Numbered from the stretch's first letter, positions 9,555 to 18,530 are shown. The stretch: 64,000 bases of DNA from Neobacillus massiliamazoniensis (GCF_001048695.1 NZ_CVRB01000005.1:248001-312000), one strand, 5' to 3'. The notes: generated from the letters alone by a model not told the origin. Program-made: numbers and translations.

Positions 9555-10109
9555 TTATAACTCCTTTTTTAAATTTCTAAGCCTTTCAAATTCTTTTAAT
9601 ACTCTTTCCTGTACACCACTTAAATCTTCATCAGTTTCTAAAACTCCCTCTGCCTCAAAGCCATCTTGCTCTTCACCATCAAAACGATACAGCTTTTTTA
9701 GCAATCTCCATAGTGTTTCTATTTCACTTGAAGAGAATTCTTTAAAGAGATCAGCCAATAAATAAATTCCAATTTCACCGCACTTAATCATCACCTTAAT
9801 TCCTTCTTCTGTAACCCTAACATTCACAGCTCTTTTATCCTTAGGACTAGGTACAGTTTTTATATAACCTTTTTTCTCAATTATATTAATGAGCTGTTTT
9901 ACACTTTGCTTTGTTGTGCCTAGCTTTCTGGCAATATTATTTATAGTTCTTTCATCCTCTTCTAGATGTGCCATTGCTAGCATGGTCATATACTGCCTTA
10001 CGGTTAGTCCTTCAAAGTAATTATCGCCTGCAATTTGTACTTTATTAGTAAGTGAAAATAATGTTGCGTAGGCTTGCTGCATTAAAAACAGTTCTTTAAT
10101 AACATCCAT
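9555..10109 (-). CDS. MarR-family transcriptional regulator
   Basis: 184 residues, longer than the usual 140-150 because of a charged C-terminal extension (EGVLETDEDLSGVQERV). The winged helix-turn-helix is clear: EEDERTINNIARKLGTTKQ, SVKQLINIIEKKGYI as recognition helix, and the wing PSPKDKRAVNVRVT. The ligand is unknown. The serine hydrolase gene lies downstream on the same strand. A 16-bp motif in its own upstream region (10178-10193) recurs twice before the hydrolase, consistent with autoregulation plus control of the neighbour. Confidence 0.85.
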   Translation of the reverse strand: MDVIKELFLMQQAYATLFSLTNKVQIAGDNYFEGLTVRQYMTMLAMAHLEEDERTINNIARKLGTTKQSVKQLINIIEKKGYIKTVPSPKDKRAVNVRVTEEGIKVMIKCGEIGIYLLADLFKEFSSSEIETLWRLLKKLYRFDGEEQDGFEAEGVLETDEDLSGVQERVLKEFERLRNLKKEL

Positions 10110-10177
10110 TAAAATCGTCCTTTTTATTTTTTAATTTGATTTTTATCATAAAAATATCAAATAATTCACAAGTAATC

Positions 10178-10193
10178 AATATACTGTCTAAAT
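10178..10193 (+). promoter_or_regulatory. Repeated TGTCTAAAT motif, copy 3
   Basis: AATATACTGTCTAAAT, about 70 bp upstream of the MarR gene start. Confidence 0.4.
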
Positions 10194-10411
10194 TAAATTA
10201 ATAAAAGCTCCTTATTACGTAATTAATCTCCGCAAATTTCAAAATACACTTAAAATTATTCCTCTTCAAGTAAACTGAACTTTTACCCCATTGATAAAGG
10301 TATACAATAAAAAGGGGTTATTTGGATATTTTACCTGATTACATTCCTTGTAAAAACAAGAATAAGAAGAGGGGCAGAGTACAAACTATGCTAAAAAGGA
10401 GAGTGTATACC

Positions 10412-10579
10412 ATGGATGAAAAGGACTTAAAACAGAACGCAAATAACACTTTACATTCGAATAAACAGAAAACTTCAGATATAATCGCAAGTATTGATGA
10501 GATGAAAAAAGAGCATGAACCAGAGTATGTCTTTTTATATTGGGATGAATTAGATAAGAATCCTGAGAAGAGAAAATGA
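10412..10579 (+). CDS. Small hypothetical protein
   Basis: A 55-residue, highly charged protein (MDEKDLKQNANN...PEYVFLYWDELDKNPEKRK). The frame is open from 10322, but ATG at 10412 is preferred because AAAAGGAG lies about ten bases upstream. No family is recognised and no membrane segment or cysteine is present. A dispersed repeat follows directly. Confidence 0.55.
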   Translation: MDEKDLKQNANNTLHSNKQKTSDIIASIDEMKKEHEPEYVFLYWDELDKNPEKRK

Positions 10580-10593
10580 AATATTAAGAATAC

Positions 10594-10722
10594 CTTCTTC
10601 CGTTAAGTGGCCCTAAATATAAAGAAAGAGCACAATTCTTGTTGCAGAATCGTGCCCGATTATGGAAGATCTTATTGAAGATAAGCACCCGTTCTTATTT
10701 TAAATGCACTTCTTCACATTTC
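10594..10722 (+). repeat. Dispersed intergenic repeat with core hairpin
   Basis: CCGTTAAGTGGCCC at the front; hairpin arms GCACAATTCT (10630-10639) and AGAATCGTGC (10646-10655); then CACCCGTTCTTATTTTAAAT and CACTTCTTCACA. Nothing else is seen between the small ORF and 10896 except A/T-rich sequence. Confidence 0.6.
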
Positions 10723-10896
10723 AGTGTTATCACCATTTTTGTCTACAAATAAGAAAAGTCGCAAAATGTTTATAAACTTAATTTCGTATTTTCAAGCCTA
10801 TTTTCAAATAAGTTATTTACCTCCCCCTATCTAAGGAACAAGTAACAATTCTTTAAATGAAAAAAGCTACTTTTAGCAAAAAAAACCTTAACAAAA

Positions 10897-11340
10897 CTAG
10901 ATGGTCATTCCATATAACAATTCAGCGAGCCGATCAAAATTCTGTTCATTGCCTTCTATGCATATTGACTTTATTTTCTCGAACTCTGAAGCTTTCTTAA
11001 AGAGCTGACTGTATGTGACTCTTGTACTGCTGCCCAAGTCATCAAAAGTGGCAGTAACCAGAAATTCAGGTGACACATGATTGAAAACGATCCGCTTTAA
11101 AGGTAAAATTTCAACGAAAATACTTTGGTTAGGATAAGTAGCGCCATTTGGACCGTGCATATCAAATCTCCAATTACCACCTGGTCTTAAATCGAACTCA
11201 TGAAAAGTATTGGTGAATCCTTTAGGACCCCACCATCTAGCTAAAAATTCAGGATTTGTCCACGCCTGAAACACGATTTCAACCGGGGCTTCGAAAACAC
11301 GCGATGATATAATTTCATTTGCTCTTATACTCTCAGTCAT
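10897..11340 (-). CDS. SRPBCC (AHSA1-type) domain protein
   Basis: 147 residues of the START-like ligand-binding fold of the Aha1 C-terminal type: SRVFEAPVEIVFQAWTNPE, then LARWWGPKGF near residue 35 and DLRPGGNWRFDMHGPNG near 50. These cytoplasmic proteins bind small hydrophobic molecules; the ligand is unknown. A MerR N-terminal remnant ends 15 bp upstream on the same strand, so the pair once formed a regulator/effector operon. GGGAGG precedes the start. Confidence 0.85.
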   Translation of the reverse strand: MTESIRANEIISSRVFEAPVEIVFQAWTNPEFLARWWGPKGFTNTFHEFDLRPGGNWRFDMHGPNGATYPNQSIFVEILPLKRIVFNHVSPEFLVTATFDDLGSSTRVTYSQLFKKASEFEKIKSICIEGNEQNFDRLAELLYGMTI

Positions 11341-11355
11341 TATATATCCCTCCCA

Positions 11356-11466
11356 TTAGAATAACTTTCCTAATTCATCTAGCATAGCATTCGTTCCATA
11401 TTCTCGAGTTCGAATGGTGCCCCCCGATAACTTGGCGAGGTCCCCCACTTTCCAATTTCGTTTCAT
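11356..11466 (-). pseudogene. Truncated MerR-family regulator
   Basis: 36 codons with a strong ribosome site (AAAGGAG). MKRNWKVGDLAKLSGGTIRT is the start of a MerR helix-turn-helix, but it then runs into REYGTNAMLDELGKLF and stops. A normal MerR protein has over 100 residues, so most of the DNA-binding domain and the whole effector domain are missing, probably by internal deletion. Confidence 0.65.
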
Positions 11467-11589
11467 AACCAACTCCTTTATTTGTGCTAGCTATTTATTT
11501 ACCGGTAATTTAACTATAAAGCATGACGTTAGGTAACGTGCAAGTATGTAAATGTATTAATTCTATAAAGTAACGTTAAATCCTTTTTA

Positions 11590-11682
11590 AGATCGTCAGT
11601 TCAACAAAAAAATGAGCTGCTGTCCGCAACTCTTTGTTAAACTAAAGCAGCTGTTACTTTAAGTACAATCCTTCACAATTTT
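11590..11682 (+). repeat. Dispersed intergenic repeat element
   Basis: GAGCTGCTGTCCGCAACTC and AAGCAGCTGTTACTTTAAGT, then ACAATCCTTCACAATT. Plus orientation, between the MerR remnant and gerKC. Confidence 0.6.
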
Positions 11683-11703
11683 TGCTTATGTATAGAATCA
11701 ATT

Positions 11704-12870
11704 TTATTCAACAATACCAGCTCCATTTATTTTACAAGCCACATTTACTTTAAACTTGAGGTTAGGGTAAAAATTATCCCAATTCCTATGGTAAAAATTT
11801 TTTGAGTTGAATTTAAGACCTAATCCAATGGGGTCTAGTTTTGTTTTCTGTATATTATCTAAAAGTACATTGACCTCTTTTTTTATTTTCTTTTCAGTTT
11901 CATCCTGTATTTTTTTTATTTGATCATCTGAAAGATTATTTTGATTGTCCATTTTTTCTTCTACAATTGCATTCAATTTTATTAAAAAAAAGGCAGATAA
12001 CATGTGGTTTTTGTCCTCTTTAATTTTGAAGCTGGCATTTCCTTTTGAAATATTAATTGCATATGTACCATCTTTGGTCTTAATATTTGTAATTCCATCC
12101 TTAATCCCCACAGTCAGGAGTCTAAATAAGGCAGATTCTTTAGGATTAAGCTTAGTTTCCATTCTCTTTTTGCTAAAAAGGGCAATTGTATCAACTAGAA
12201 TTTTATTGTTTTGAACTTCAATTACAGGCATAGCGATGTTAATTCCCGTTTCTGTTTCCCTTCTATACGCATCAAATAGTGTTAACGCTTTAACAAATGG
12301 CGAATCAGAGCTGCTTTCTTCAAACATTGAAAATAAATAACTACCTGCAACTCGTTCTTCTTTTGGTTTGTACTGTAGTACCTGATATGCTGATGGAGTA
12401 GCAACACTTAAATACGCAGTCTTGTGTATTTCGGGTCTTCTTACGAAATAATCTAATAAAGGGCGAATATCCCCAATAGCAACTTTTTCTCCTATGAGAA
12501 TTGTTTTTGTATGACCGTAAAACAATTCTTTATCTGTCATCGACTTCATTCGTCTTAGAGCTTCAGAAATGGAATTGGCATCAAAGGATAGCAAAGTAAA
12601 ATCGGCTCCAATTGTAGCTGGGTCTCCCTTTGAAAGTGAAATTTTGAGGATCACTTTAAATTTTTTTCCCGATAATTCAGACTTATCAATACCAATTGAT
12701 GTAACAAATGAACGTTTATCAATATCCTTAAATGAGCACCCATTAACCAAAAAAGGAATTAACAATAATACCCAAAAAACAAATACTATTTTTACATTTG
12801 CCTTTTTGAAGCAAAAACTAAAATTAACATTAAAAATAGATCTAAAATAATTCGTGAAATAAAAAAACAA
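11704..12870 (-). CDS. gerKC: Ger(x)C-family spore germination lipoprotein (GerKC)
   Basis: C subunit of a germinant receptor, a lipoprotein on the spore inner membrane. A hydrophobic signal (IVFVFWVLLLIPFLVNGC) ends in a lipobox cysteine, followed by the typical SFKDIDKRSFVTSIGIDKS; the C-terminal domain ends IGLGLKFNSKNFYHRNWDNF. Third gene of gerKA-KB-KC, overlapping the gerKB end. The start is unresolved: no ATG or GTG lies in frame near the signal, and TTG at 12870 would give an oddly long N-terminus without a ribosome site. The ATG at the gerKB stop is out of frame, which hints at an indel. The mature protein region is intact. Confidence 0.8.
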   Translation of the reverse strand: MFFYFTNYFRSIFNVNFSFCFKKANVKIVFVFWVLLLIPFLVNGCSFKDIDKRSFVTSIGIDKSELSGKKFKVILKISLSKGDPATIGADFTLLSFDANSISEALRRMKSMTDKELFYGHTKTILIGEKVAIGDIRPLLDYFVRRPEIHKTAYLSVATPSAYQVLQYKPKEERVAGSYLFSMFEESSSDSPFVKALTLFDAYRRETETGINIAMPVIEVQNNKILVDTIALFSKKRMETKLNPKESALFRLLTVGIKDGITNIKTKDGTYAINISKGNASFKIKEDKNHMLSAFFLIKLNAIVEEKMDNQNNLSDDQIKKIQDETEKKIKKEVNVLLDNIQKTKLDPIGLGLKFNSKNFYHRNWDNFYPNLKFKVNVACKINGAGIVE

Positions 12871-13856
12871 TTGAAAAGTATTAACAACTTGAATTCGTCT
12901 GTAAAATGCTGAGTAATTAAAGCTGATATCACTACGACAAATATGCCGACCCATTTTGAACGTCCTCCAACATTTTTTGCCATTAACTGAAGATATTGCA
13001 GTGACGAGTGATAGGATAATATTATATACATCAACGTTATGCCAATTTGGACTAAAATAAAAATTGTTAGCATTCTTTCTAAAAAAAAGTAATCAAAGTG
13101 CATACTGTCAACTGTAGTTACCCAGACATAGCTTTCCTTTCCTACACCATTAAGTCCAAAGTATCCAATTGGTACGAAATATGAAGAAAAAAGTACGAAA
13201 CAAATAATTCCTAAAGCAATTAATAATTGTTTCTTACCAATAGGAAGAATATGTTCACCATAAATAAAAAAATTTGTGAATCCTGTAAAAACGAATAATC
13301 CAGAAGCAATCGAATTCATTTTTGGAAAATGCATTAGGTAAGTCCAAGATTGTTTGATGAAATCAATCATTACTAAATGATCTGTAAAAAACCTCAGCAT
13401 TATAAAAAGATAGAATGGCGTAGCTAATAACACAATAATTTCTAGCATAAACAATATGGAATTTGTTTGATTCATTATTGAAAATACGATTAACAAGAGA
13501 AAAGTATAAAATACGATAATTGAGTTCGGGGTTAAAAAATGGCTTACAATTTGTGTGTTTGAGATAAGAAATAAAGTTCCTGCAAAAATTTGTAGAGTGA
13601 AATTAAAAAACAGAAAAGTCTTCTGAAACCATTTTGGAAAAATCCTATCCATAATTTGAGTAATATTTTGTCCTGGGAATTTTTTTATTTGAGCTTGAAA
13701 TAAAAAAATAAGAAACGTTCCTATTAGGGTTGATAGAGCTAAACTAAATAAGCTCCCGTTAAATCGATTTTTGTAAAGGATTTGTGGGATAAAAGCAGTT
13801 ACGTTCACCAGTGCATTGATATAAAATAAATAAACGTAATAACGCTGTCCTAGCAT
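12792..13856 (-). CDS. gerKB: GerAB/ArcD/ProY-family germination permease (GerKB)
   Basis: B subunit of the germinant receptor, an APC-like membrane protein with about ten helices and the subunit thought to bind germinant. The N-terminus reads MLGQRYYVYLFYINALVNV; a conserved SIMNQTNSILFMLEI-like segment lies mid-protein. The frame opens with TTG at 13871, directly after the gerKA stop, but ATG at 13856, preceded by GGGTGG, is the better start (354 residues). It overlaps gerKC, indicating translational coupling. Confidence 0.85.
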   Translation of the reverse strand: MLGQRYYVYLFYINALVNVTAFIPQILYKNRFNGSLFSLALSTLIGTFLIFLFQAQIKKFPGQNITQIMDRIFPKWFQKTFLFFNFTLQIFAGTLFLISNTQIVSHFLTPNSIIVFYTFLLLIVFSIMNQTNSILFMLEIIVLLATPFYLFIMLRFFTDHLVMIDFIKQSWTYLMHFPKMNSIASGLFVFTGFTNFFIYGEHILPIGKKQLLIALGIICFVLFSSYFVPIGYFGLNGVGKESYVWVTTVDSMHFDYFFLERMLTIFILVQIGITLMYIILSYHSSLQYLQLMAKNVGGRSKWVGIFVVVISALITQHFTDEFKLLILFNCFFISRIILDLFLMLILVFASKRQM

Positions 13857-13871
13857 AAAATCCACCCACAA

Positions 13872-15161
13872 TCAGTTTTTAGCAAATAGCTGCATATACG
13901 GTTTACCTAGGCTACGTAGACTACATAGATATGCGATAAGAGCAAAAGCTCCTATTAATACACCTATAGTACCAAATAAACTTCCAAGTACAATTAAGGG
14001 ATATCGTATAAGTCGGATAGCTTGATGCATGGCATTAACTGGAATAACAAAAATAGAAATGGCAACAGCAGAAATGACAATAATCATAACATTGCCTATT
14101 AGTCCTGCTTGGGATGCTGTCTGACCGAGGATTAAGCCACCCACAGTTGTTGCGGATGGGCTAATTGTTCTTGGTAAACGAATACTAGCTTCACATAAAA
14201 ATTCTACCATCAGCATCATAAAGATAATTTCAATGTAGGAAGGAAAAGGAACAGCTATTCTGCTACCTGCAATTAGAAGAGCAAATTGTACTTTTAAAAT
14301 TTCTGGAGAATAAGAAATTACGGCGACGTATAAAGCGGGAAGAAAAAGAGAAATCATAAGTGCTATGTATCGAATAAAAATAAGAAATTTTCCTACGATG
14401 GCTAATTCAACATGATCATCCATAGATTTAAAAAAATCAAAGAAATTAGCTGGTCCTAGTAAAACCCATGAAGATCCTTCAATAAGAAATACAATTTTCC
14501 CTTGAGACAGATTTGTTACAACTCTGTCAGGTCGCTCTGTTGTCATATATAAAGGAAAAGGACACCATTTATCCTCCACCAATAATTTTTGCAACTGACC
14601 TGCAGATTGTAATAAATCAACTTTTAAACCTTTTAGTTTATTATTCAAGTGTTGTAGAGCTTTTTTATCACAGAGCTTTTCATCGTACAGTAAAATAATA
14701 TTCGTCTTGGAATTTTGTCCTAATATGTGGTTTTTAGCCCTTAAAGTTTCTTTTCGATATCGATTGCGAATAATGTTTAATGATATACTTATTTTTTCAT
14801 TTAAGCTGTCTTTAGGACCTTGCAAAATACTTTCTTCTGTTGATTCATATACAGGGCGTGATTCAAAATTGTCCAGTTTAACAGAGTACATTTTATTTTT
14901 TTGTAAAATTATAATGCATCCGCTAAAAATTTTTTCCACAGCTTCTTTTTCCTCTATAATCATTGACCATTCTTCAAAGGAGCGTATATATTCTTCAAAC
15001 TCAAGGATTTCATCTGTATCATAAAAAGGTGAGATTACATTACAAGTAATTTTTTCTTCGTCACATAGTGACTTCAAATAAAAAAGAGTAATTTTTAGAT
15101 TTCCCTTTTTAACTTCACGGTGAATAAAATCATGATTATCTTTCAAGTCCTTAAGATACAT
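13872..15161 (-). CDS. gerKA: Spore germination protein A subunit (GerKA)
   Basis: A subunit of the receptor: a hydrophilic N-terminal domain (residues 1-240) and a membrane domain of four to five helices. The family signatures SQGKIVFLIEGSSWVLLGPA and RLPRTISPSATTVGGLILGQ are both present. At about 429 residues it is at the short end for the family, which often reaches 480-520; the N-terminal domain is shorter. ATG at 15161 is chosen because GAGGTG lies six bases upstream. First gene of the operon. Transcription is probably by the forespore sigma factor, though no promoter was identified. Confidence 0.9.
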   Translation of the reverse strand: MYLKDLKDNHDFIHREVKKGNLKITLFYLKSLCDEEKITCNVISPFYDTDEILEFEEYIRSFEEWSMIIEEKEAVEKIFSGCIIILQKNKMYSVKLDNFESRPVYESTEESILQGPKDSLNEKISISLNIIRNRYRKETLRAKNHILGQNSKTNIILLYDEKLCDKKALQHLNNKLKGLKVDLLQSAGQLQKLLVEDKWCPFPLYMTTERPDRVVTNLSQGKIVFLIEGSSWVLLGPANFFDFFKSMDDHVELAIVGKFLIFIRYIALMISLFLPALYVAVISYSPEILKVQFALLIAGSRIAVPFPSYIEIIFMMLMVEFLCEASIRLPRTISPSATTVGGLILGQTASQAGLIGNVMIIVISAVAISIFVIPVNAMHQAIRLIRYPLIVLGSLFGTIGVLIGAFALIAYLCSLRSLGKPYMQLFAKN

Positions 15162-15672
15162 TAAAGTCACCTCAGAGAAATTATCCCCTAAAATACAAAT
15201 TTATACACTCCAAACCAGAGTGCGTTCCCTTTAATTGATCAATCGCTCCGTTAGCTAAAGTAGAAATGGTTTAAAGTCAATGATACCAGAACCAAAAAAA
15301 CCTTCCTTTTTCTTAACTTTTAATCGTTGCCCAGAAAGTAAAAATATTAGTCCTGGAGATAAGCTAACCTGAACCACTATTACAATATGAAGAGGGGAAT
15401 TGCAACAGCAACCCCCTCTTTAACATAAGCACCTGATTATTGAATAAAAAGGCAGTATAAGAACTAGCTTTAATAGGTATCTAATTGCATATTAACGTTC
15501 CTTTTAATTTACCTTCTATACAGAATTACAACAAAACGGGCATTTCTCCTTCTTAAAGAAAAGCTCCCGATTTTGGAAGATCATTATGTTGTCTTATTGA
15601 AGATAAGCACTCATTCTGGGTTTTGTAAAATGGAAGGAGTATCCTCTCTCCCTTCGATTGCTACATATCCAC
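15162..15672. other. Repeat-filled spacer between gerK operon and P450
   Basis: No gene is visible in about 510 bp. It contains pieces of the dispersed repeat family, including AGAGGGGAATTGCAACAGC with its complement near 15390-15420 and a hairpin copy at 15538-15620. The gerK promoter should lie in the first 150 bp, but no consensus was clear enough to call. Confidence 0.5.
15538..15620 (+). repeat. Dispersed intergenic repeat with core hairpin
   Basis: GGGCATTTCT pairs imperfectly with AGAAAAGCTCCC; then CGATTTTGGAAGATCATTAT and TCTTATTGAAGATAAGCAC, a block shared with the copy at 10650-10690. Confidence 0.55.
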
Positions 15673-16863
15673 TTATTCTACTATGACTGGTAGACTTTTC
15701 AAACCGTTCATAAAACTACTTTCAATTGGGTCAATTTGATAGCCTTCTTTAATTGAGATCGTCGAATAACGTTTGATCAACTCAGATAAGGCGATTTTTG
15801 CTTCGAGTCGCGCTAACGGAGCACCCAAGCAAAAATGGATTCCTTTTCCAAAGGTTAGATGGTCATTAGGGTTCCGTTTAAGATCAAAATATTCCGGATT
15901 ACTAAATTTGTTTTCATCTCGGTTAGCGGACCCAATCCAAGCAAATACCAGTTGCCCCGATGTTAGTTTGTACCCACTAATTTCCGTATCCATTTTTACT
16001 CTTCGAGGTAATACTTGTACTGGTGAGCGATAGCGTAAGGTCTCTTCCACGGCATTTGGAATGAGGGTTGGGTCTTGTTTTAACGTTTCCCAAACAGTTT
16101 TATTTTCCACAAAAGAATACACGGCATTACTAATGAGGTTGGTTGTCGTTTCATTTCCAGCAACTAATAACACAATGCAGAAACTTAAAAGTTCTTCTGC
16201 CGACAGTTTCCCTTCATTTTCTTCTGCTTGGATTAAAACGGAAATGATATCCTCTAATGATTTTTTTCGTTTTTCTTGAATAATATGAGAAAAATACTCT
16301 TTCAACTCCGAAGTTGCTTTGTTCTTTTGATTGATCGTTTCTTGAATGTCTTCTGTTGAAGATGGCCCGGCTACAAGCGAGTTTGACCACTCTTTAAATT
16401 GGTTTCTGTCACTAGTAGGAATACCTAATAACTCAGCAATAACCATCACTGGTAGAGGATAAGCCAAATCTTCTACAATATCGATTGTATTTTTTTTACT
16501 AATCTGGTCTAAGAGCCCCTTGGTAAAATCTTGAATCCTTGGTTCCCAATTAGCAACAATTTTAGGAGTAAAGGCTTTGCTAACAAGGGAGCGTAAACGC
16601 GTATGGTCTGGAGGATCTATGTTAGTAATATTCTGTAATGGTAGCTCCTTAGACTTTTTGCTAGAGAAAGCATCTTTATCTGATATAACTCTTTTTGCAT
16701 CTTCATATAAAAATACATTCCACACCCCTTGTTTGGAGTCATAATAGACAGGATGCTTCTCTCTCATATTTTTGTACCAAGGAAATGGGTTGTATTTTTC
16801 CTCCTTGGTATGGAGCCCTGAAAATTCATTAGTTACAACCCTTAAAATATCACGTTGATCCAT
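15673..16863 (-). CDS. Cytochrome P450 (bacterial class I type)
   Basis: A soluble heme monooxygenase of 396 residues. The heme-binding loop FGKGIHFCLGAPLARLEAK lies near residue 340, the I-helix oxygen motif AGNETTTN near 238, and the K-helix ExxR as EETLRYR near 280. It resembles CYP107/CYP109-like Bacillus enzymes that hydroxylate fatty acids, steroids or secondary metabolites; the substrate is not predictable. No ferredoxin or reductase gene adjoins, so it must use partners encoded elsewhere. Start ATG 16863 follows AAGGAGG; the frame is open farther upstream, to 16944. Confidence 0.9.
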   Translation of the reverse strand: MDQRDILRVVTNEFSGLHTKEEKYNPFPWYKNMREKHPVYYDSKQGVWNVFLYEDAKRVISDKDAFSSKKSKELPLQNITNIDPPDHTRLRSLVSKAFTPKIVANWEPRIQDFTKGLLDQISKKNTIDIVEDLAYPLPVMVIAELLGIPTSDRNQFKEWSNSLVAGPSSTEDIQETINQKNKATSELKEYFSHIIQEKRKKSLEDIISVLIQAEENEGKLSAEELLSFCIVLLVAGNETTTNLISNAVYSFVENKTVWETLKQDPTLIPNAVEETLRYRSPVQVLPRRVKMDTEISGYKLTSGQLVFAWIGSANRDENKFSNPEYFDLKRNPNDHLTFGKGIHFCLGAPLARLEAKIALSELIKRYSTISIKEGYQIDPIESSFMNGLKSLPVIVE

Positions 16864-17033
16864 TAAAATTACCTCCTTATACCCATTCGTGATATTGTCT
16901 AATATTACTAGCGTATGTTTTTTCTTAAAATGTTGGCAATCCACCTTTTTTGTAGAAAATTATTAGGCTAATCGAAGTTCTCTAGGAGAATTTACTATAA
17001 AGTCCCATTCCGTTTAGCGGACTGAGGCTTTTT
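16864..17033. other. Spacer upstream of the P450 gene
   Basis: 170 bp with no gene. It presumably holds the P450 promoter. A short repeat-like CCGTTTAGCGGACTGAGGC lies near 17010-17028. Confidence 0.4.
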
Positions 17034-17177
17034 TTATTCAGGAGGAACAGTATGTCGGTGTCCAGCCTTAGCTGTTACTTCTACGCTTGTATTACACGTT
17101 TCAATAATTAAATCTTTCTTTTGAGTCCTAGAAATATATGCCTCATAATCTGTAAACTTTCCATCTTTTAGTGCCAC
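17034..17177 (-). pseudogene. Unidentified 3' gene fragment abutting a repeat
   Basis: A 47-codon minus-strand frame (LKDGKFTDYEAYISRTQKKD ... AGHRHTVPPE) with protein-like composition, but no ribosome site and no upstream continuation. Its 5' edge coincides with the tail of a dispersed repeat (17171-17206). It may be the end of a gene cut off when the repeat formed. No family recognised. Confidence 0.35.
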
Positions 17178-17206
17178 GTTAGTTTAAGTACATTCTTTCA
17201 CAATTT
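17171..17206 (+). repeat. Dispersed intergenic repeat, tail copy
   Basis: GTGCCACGTTAGTTTAAGTA followed by CATTCTTTCACAATT. Plus orientation. Confidence 0.6.
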
Positions 17207-17414
17207 ACATCCTTGAATAAACATTTTGGCGAATATGTTTATTCCACCAAAAAGGATCGTTAAAAGACTTCCGGGCAGTGGCCTATTTTTGTATAGGAGC
17301 CTCACCTAACAAGGCAGCGTTATTACAATAAAAAGGGGATCGCCTCTGGACCCCCCATTAATAAACAAAATCAACCGTTCGTTGAAGATTTTATTGTACG
17401 AATATTTGTGCCAT
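17207..17414. other. Spacer between gene fragment and PDT-like gene
   Basis: About 200 bp of A/T-rich and short repeat sequence (TTCCGGGCAGTGGCC, GGCAGCGTTATTACAATAAA). No gene or clear terminator was found. Confidence 0.35.
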
Positions 17415-17948
17415 CTAATAACCTATTACATAAAACGTCGTGACATCATTGTTATTTTCAATGTTTTCCGCTAGTATTTCTAAACCATAAAGATTAGCAG
17501 CTTGCTTAGAAGCAATCGCTGCCGATTTTAATAAATTATTCTCTGCAACGTGCTTTGCACTTGCTGCTGTATTAAAAAACTCTTGCAATGAGACATTTAA
17601 CTTTCTTAGATATAGTTCACACTCTTGAAGTGCCTTTGGATGAGAATAGACTGTTTTAATACTAATTAATTTTTCACCTTTTAAAGCCATTAGACAATGA
17701 TGAGTATTAAGGTCAATTTTTTGCTTTACTATCCAATTATCAGTGGATAGCAAGTCATTCACCTCTGAAACATATCCAGAATTTGATGTTTTCACGGGTA
17801 ATACAGCATATTCTGACCGTTGGTTTTTAACGGAATCTAAAGCACTTTGAAAACTATTAAAGTACACTAGTGATATTCCTTCCCCCAACACTTCGACTGC
17901 TGCCGTTTCAGCGTAGCAGCCTTTTATACCACAAATAGAAACAATCAT
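17415..17948 (-). CDS. Prephenate dehydratase-like protein with altered TRF motif
   Basis: 177 residues matching the catalytic domain of prephenate dehydratase (phenylalanine synthesis), without the C-terminal ACT regulatory domain that makes normal enzymes about 280 residues. GIKGCYAETAA stands where GxxGTYSExAA is expected, and VYSHPKALQECELYLRKL and SAAIASKQAANLYGLEILAE match the family well. The catalytic TRF motif reads TTF (NNDVTTFYVIG near residue 168), so the arginine used by known enzymes is missing. It may be inactive, or a divergent binding protein. AAGGAGG precedes the ATG. Confidence 0.75.
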   Translation of the reverse strand: MIVSICGIKGCYAETAAVEVLGEGISLVYFNSFQSALDSVKNQRSEYAVLPVKTSNSGYVSEVNDLLSTDNWIVKQKIDLNTHHCLMALKGEKLISIKTVYSHPKALQECELYLRKLNVSLQEFFNTAASAKHVAENNLLKSAAIASKQAANLYGLEILAENIENNNDVTTFYVIGY

Positions 17949-18002
17949 TTTTTCCTCCTTTCGTCGTTATTTACCCTTCATTAATTGCCCATACCTTCTT
18001 GA

Positions 18003-18082
18003 ACTGAACCGTTACTTGAAGAAAAAAGAAGCGATCTTCATTATGGAAGGATCGCTCCCGTTTAAGTGTATTTCTTTACAAT
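18003..18082 (+). repeat. Dispersed intergenic repeat with core hairpin
   Basis: CCGTTACTTGAAG front, hairpin GCGATC...GGATCGC (18031-18055), then TCCCGTTTAAGTGTATTTC and TTTACAAT. A nearly complete copy. Confidence 0.65.
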
Positions 18083-18107
18083 ATAAAAATTATAGCGTTT
18101 TAAATTA

Positions 18108-18530
18108 TCATTCCTTTGCACTCGTATTACTTTTCTCAATTCCTACGCACTTTGCCCAAAATTCTAACCTCTGCCCCTCGTAAAACTCTAAGAAAAAGTA
18201 TCCTTTTTCTCCTAAAAATTCTTTTAACTCACCATCAATTTCCACTTTTCCACGATATACATTATCAATTGTTAGGATTTTTGAATCACTTACATTAAAA
18301 AAATCAAATCCTTTTACTTCAACGTCAGTAAATATTAAGCTTAGACTTTTCCCGTTTGCTTCTTGTTTAAAGTTTATGAATAAAACATTATCTTTTAATG
18401 ATACACTTTCACAATCAAAGTCATTGTGCAAATCGTAATAGTGATAGTCAAATTTATACTTGCAAAGATTCTCAAGAAATTCTATTGATTTTGCTAATGA
18501 CAGGACTATCATCTCCTTTTGAAATATCAT
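18108..18530 (-). CDS. Hypothetical protein
   Basis: 140 residues, soluble, rich in beta-strand-like and aromatic residues (FDYHYYDLHNDFDCESVSL, GEKGYFFLEFYEGQRLEFWA). It resembles small Bacillus proteins of unknown role found among immunity-type genes, but no family is recognised. AAAAGGAG lies only just before the second ATG (18512), leaving the start uncertain between 18530 and a site slightly inside. Confidence 0.55.
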   Translation of the reverse strand: MIFQKEMIVLSLAKSIEFLENLCKYKFDYHYYDLHNDFDCESVSLKDNVLFINFKQEANGKSLSLIFTDVEVKGFDFFNVSDSKILTIDNVYRGKVEIDGELKEFLGEKGYFFLEFYEGQRLEFWAKCVGIEKSNTSAKE

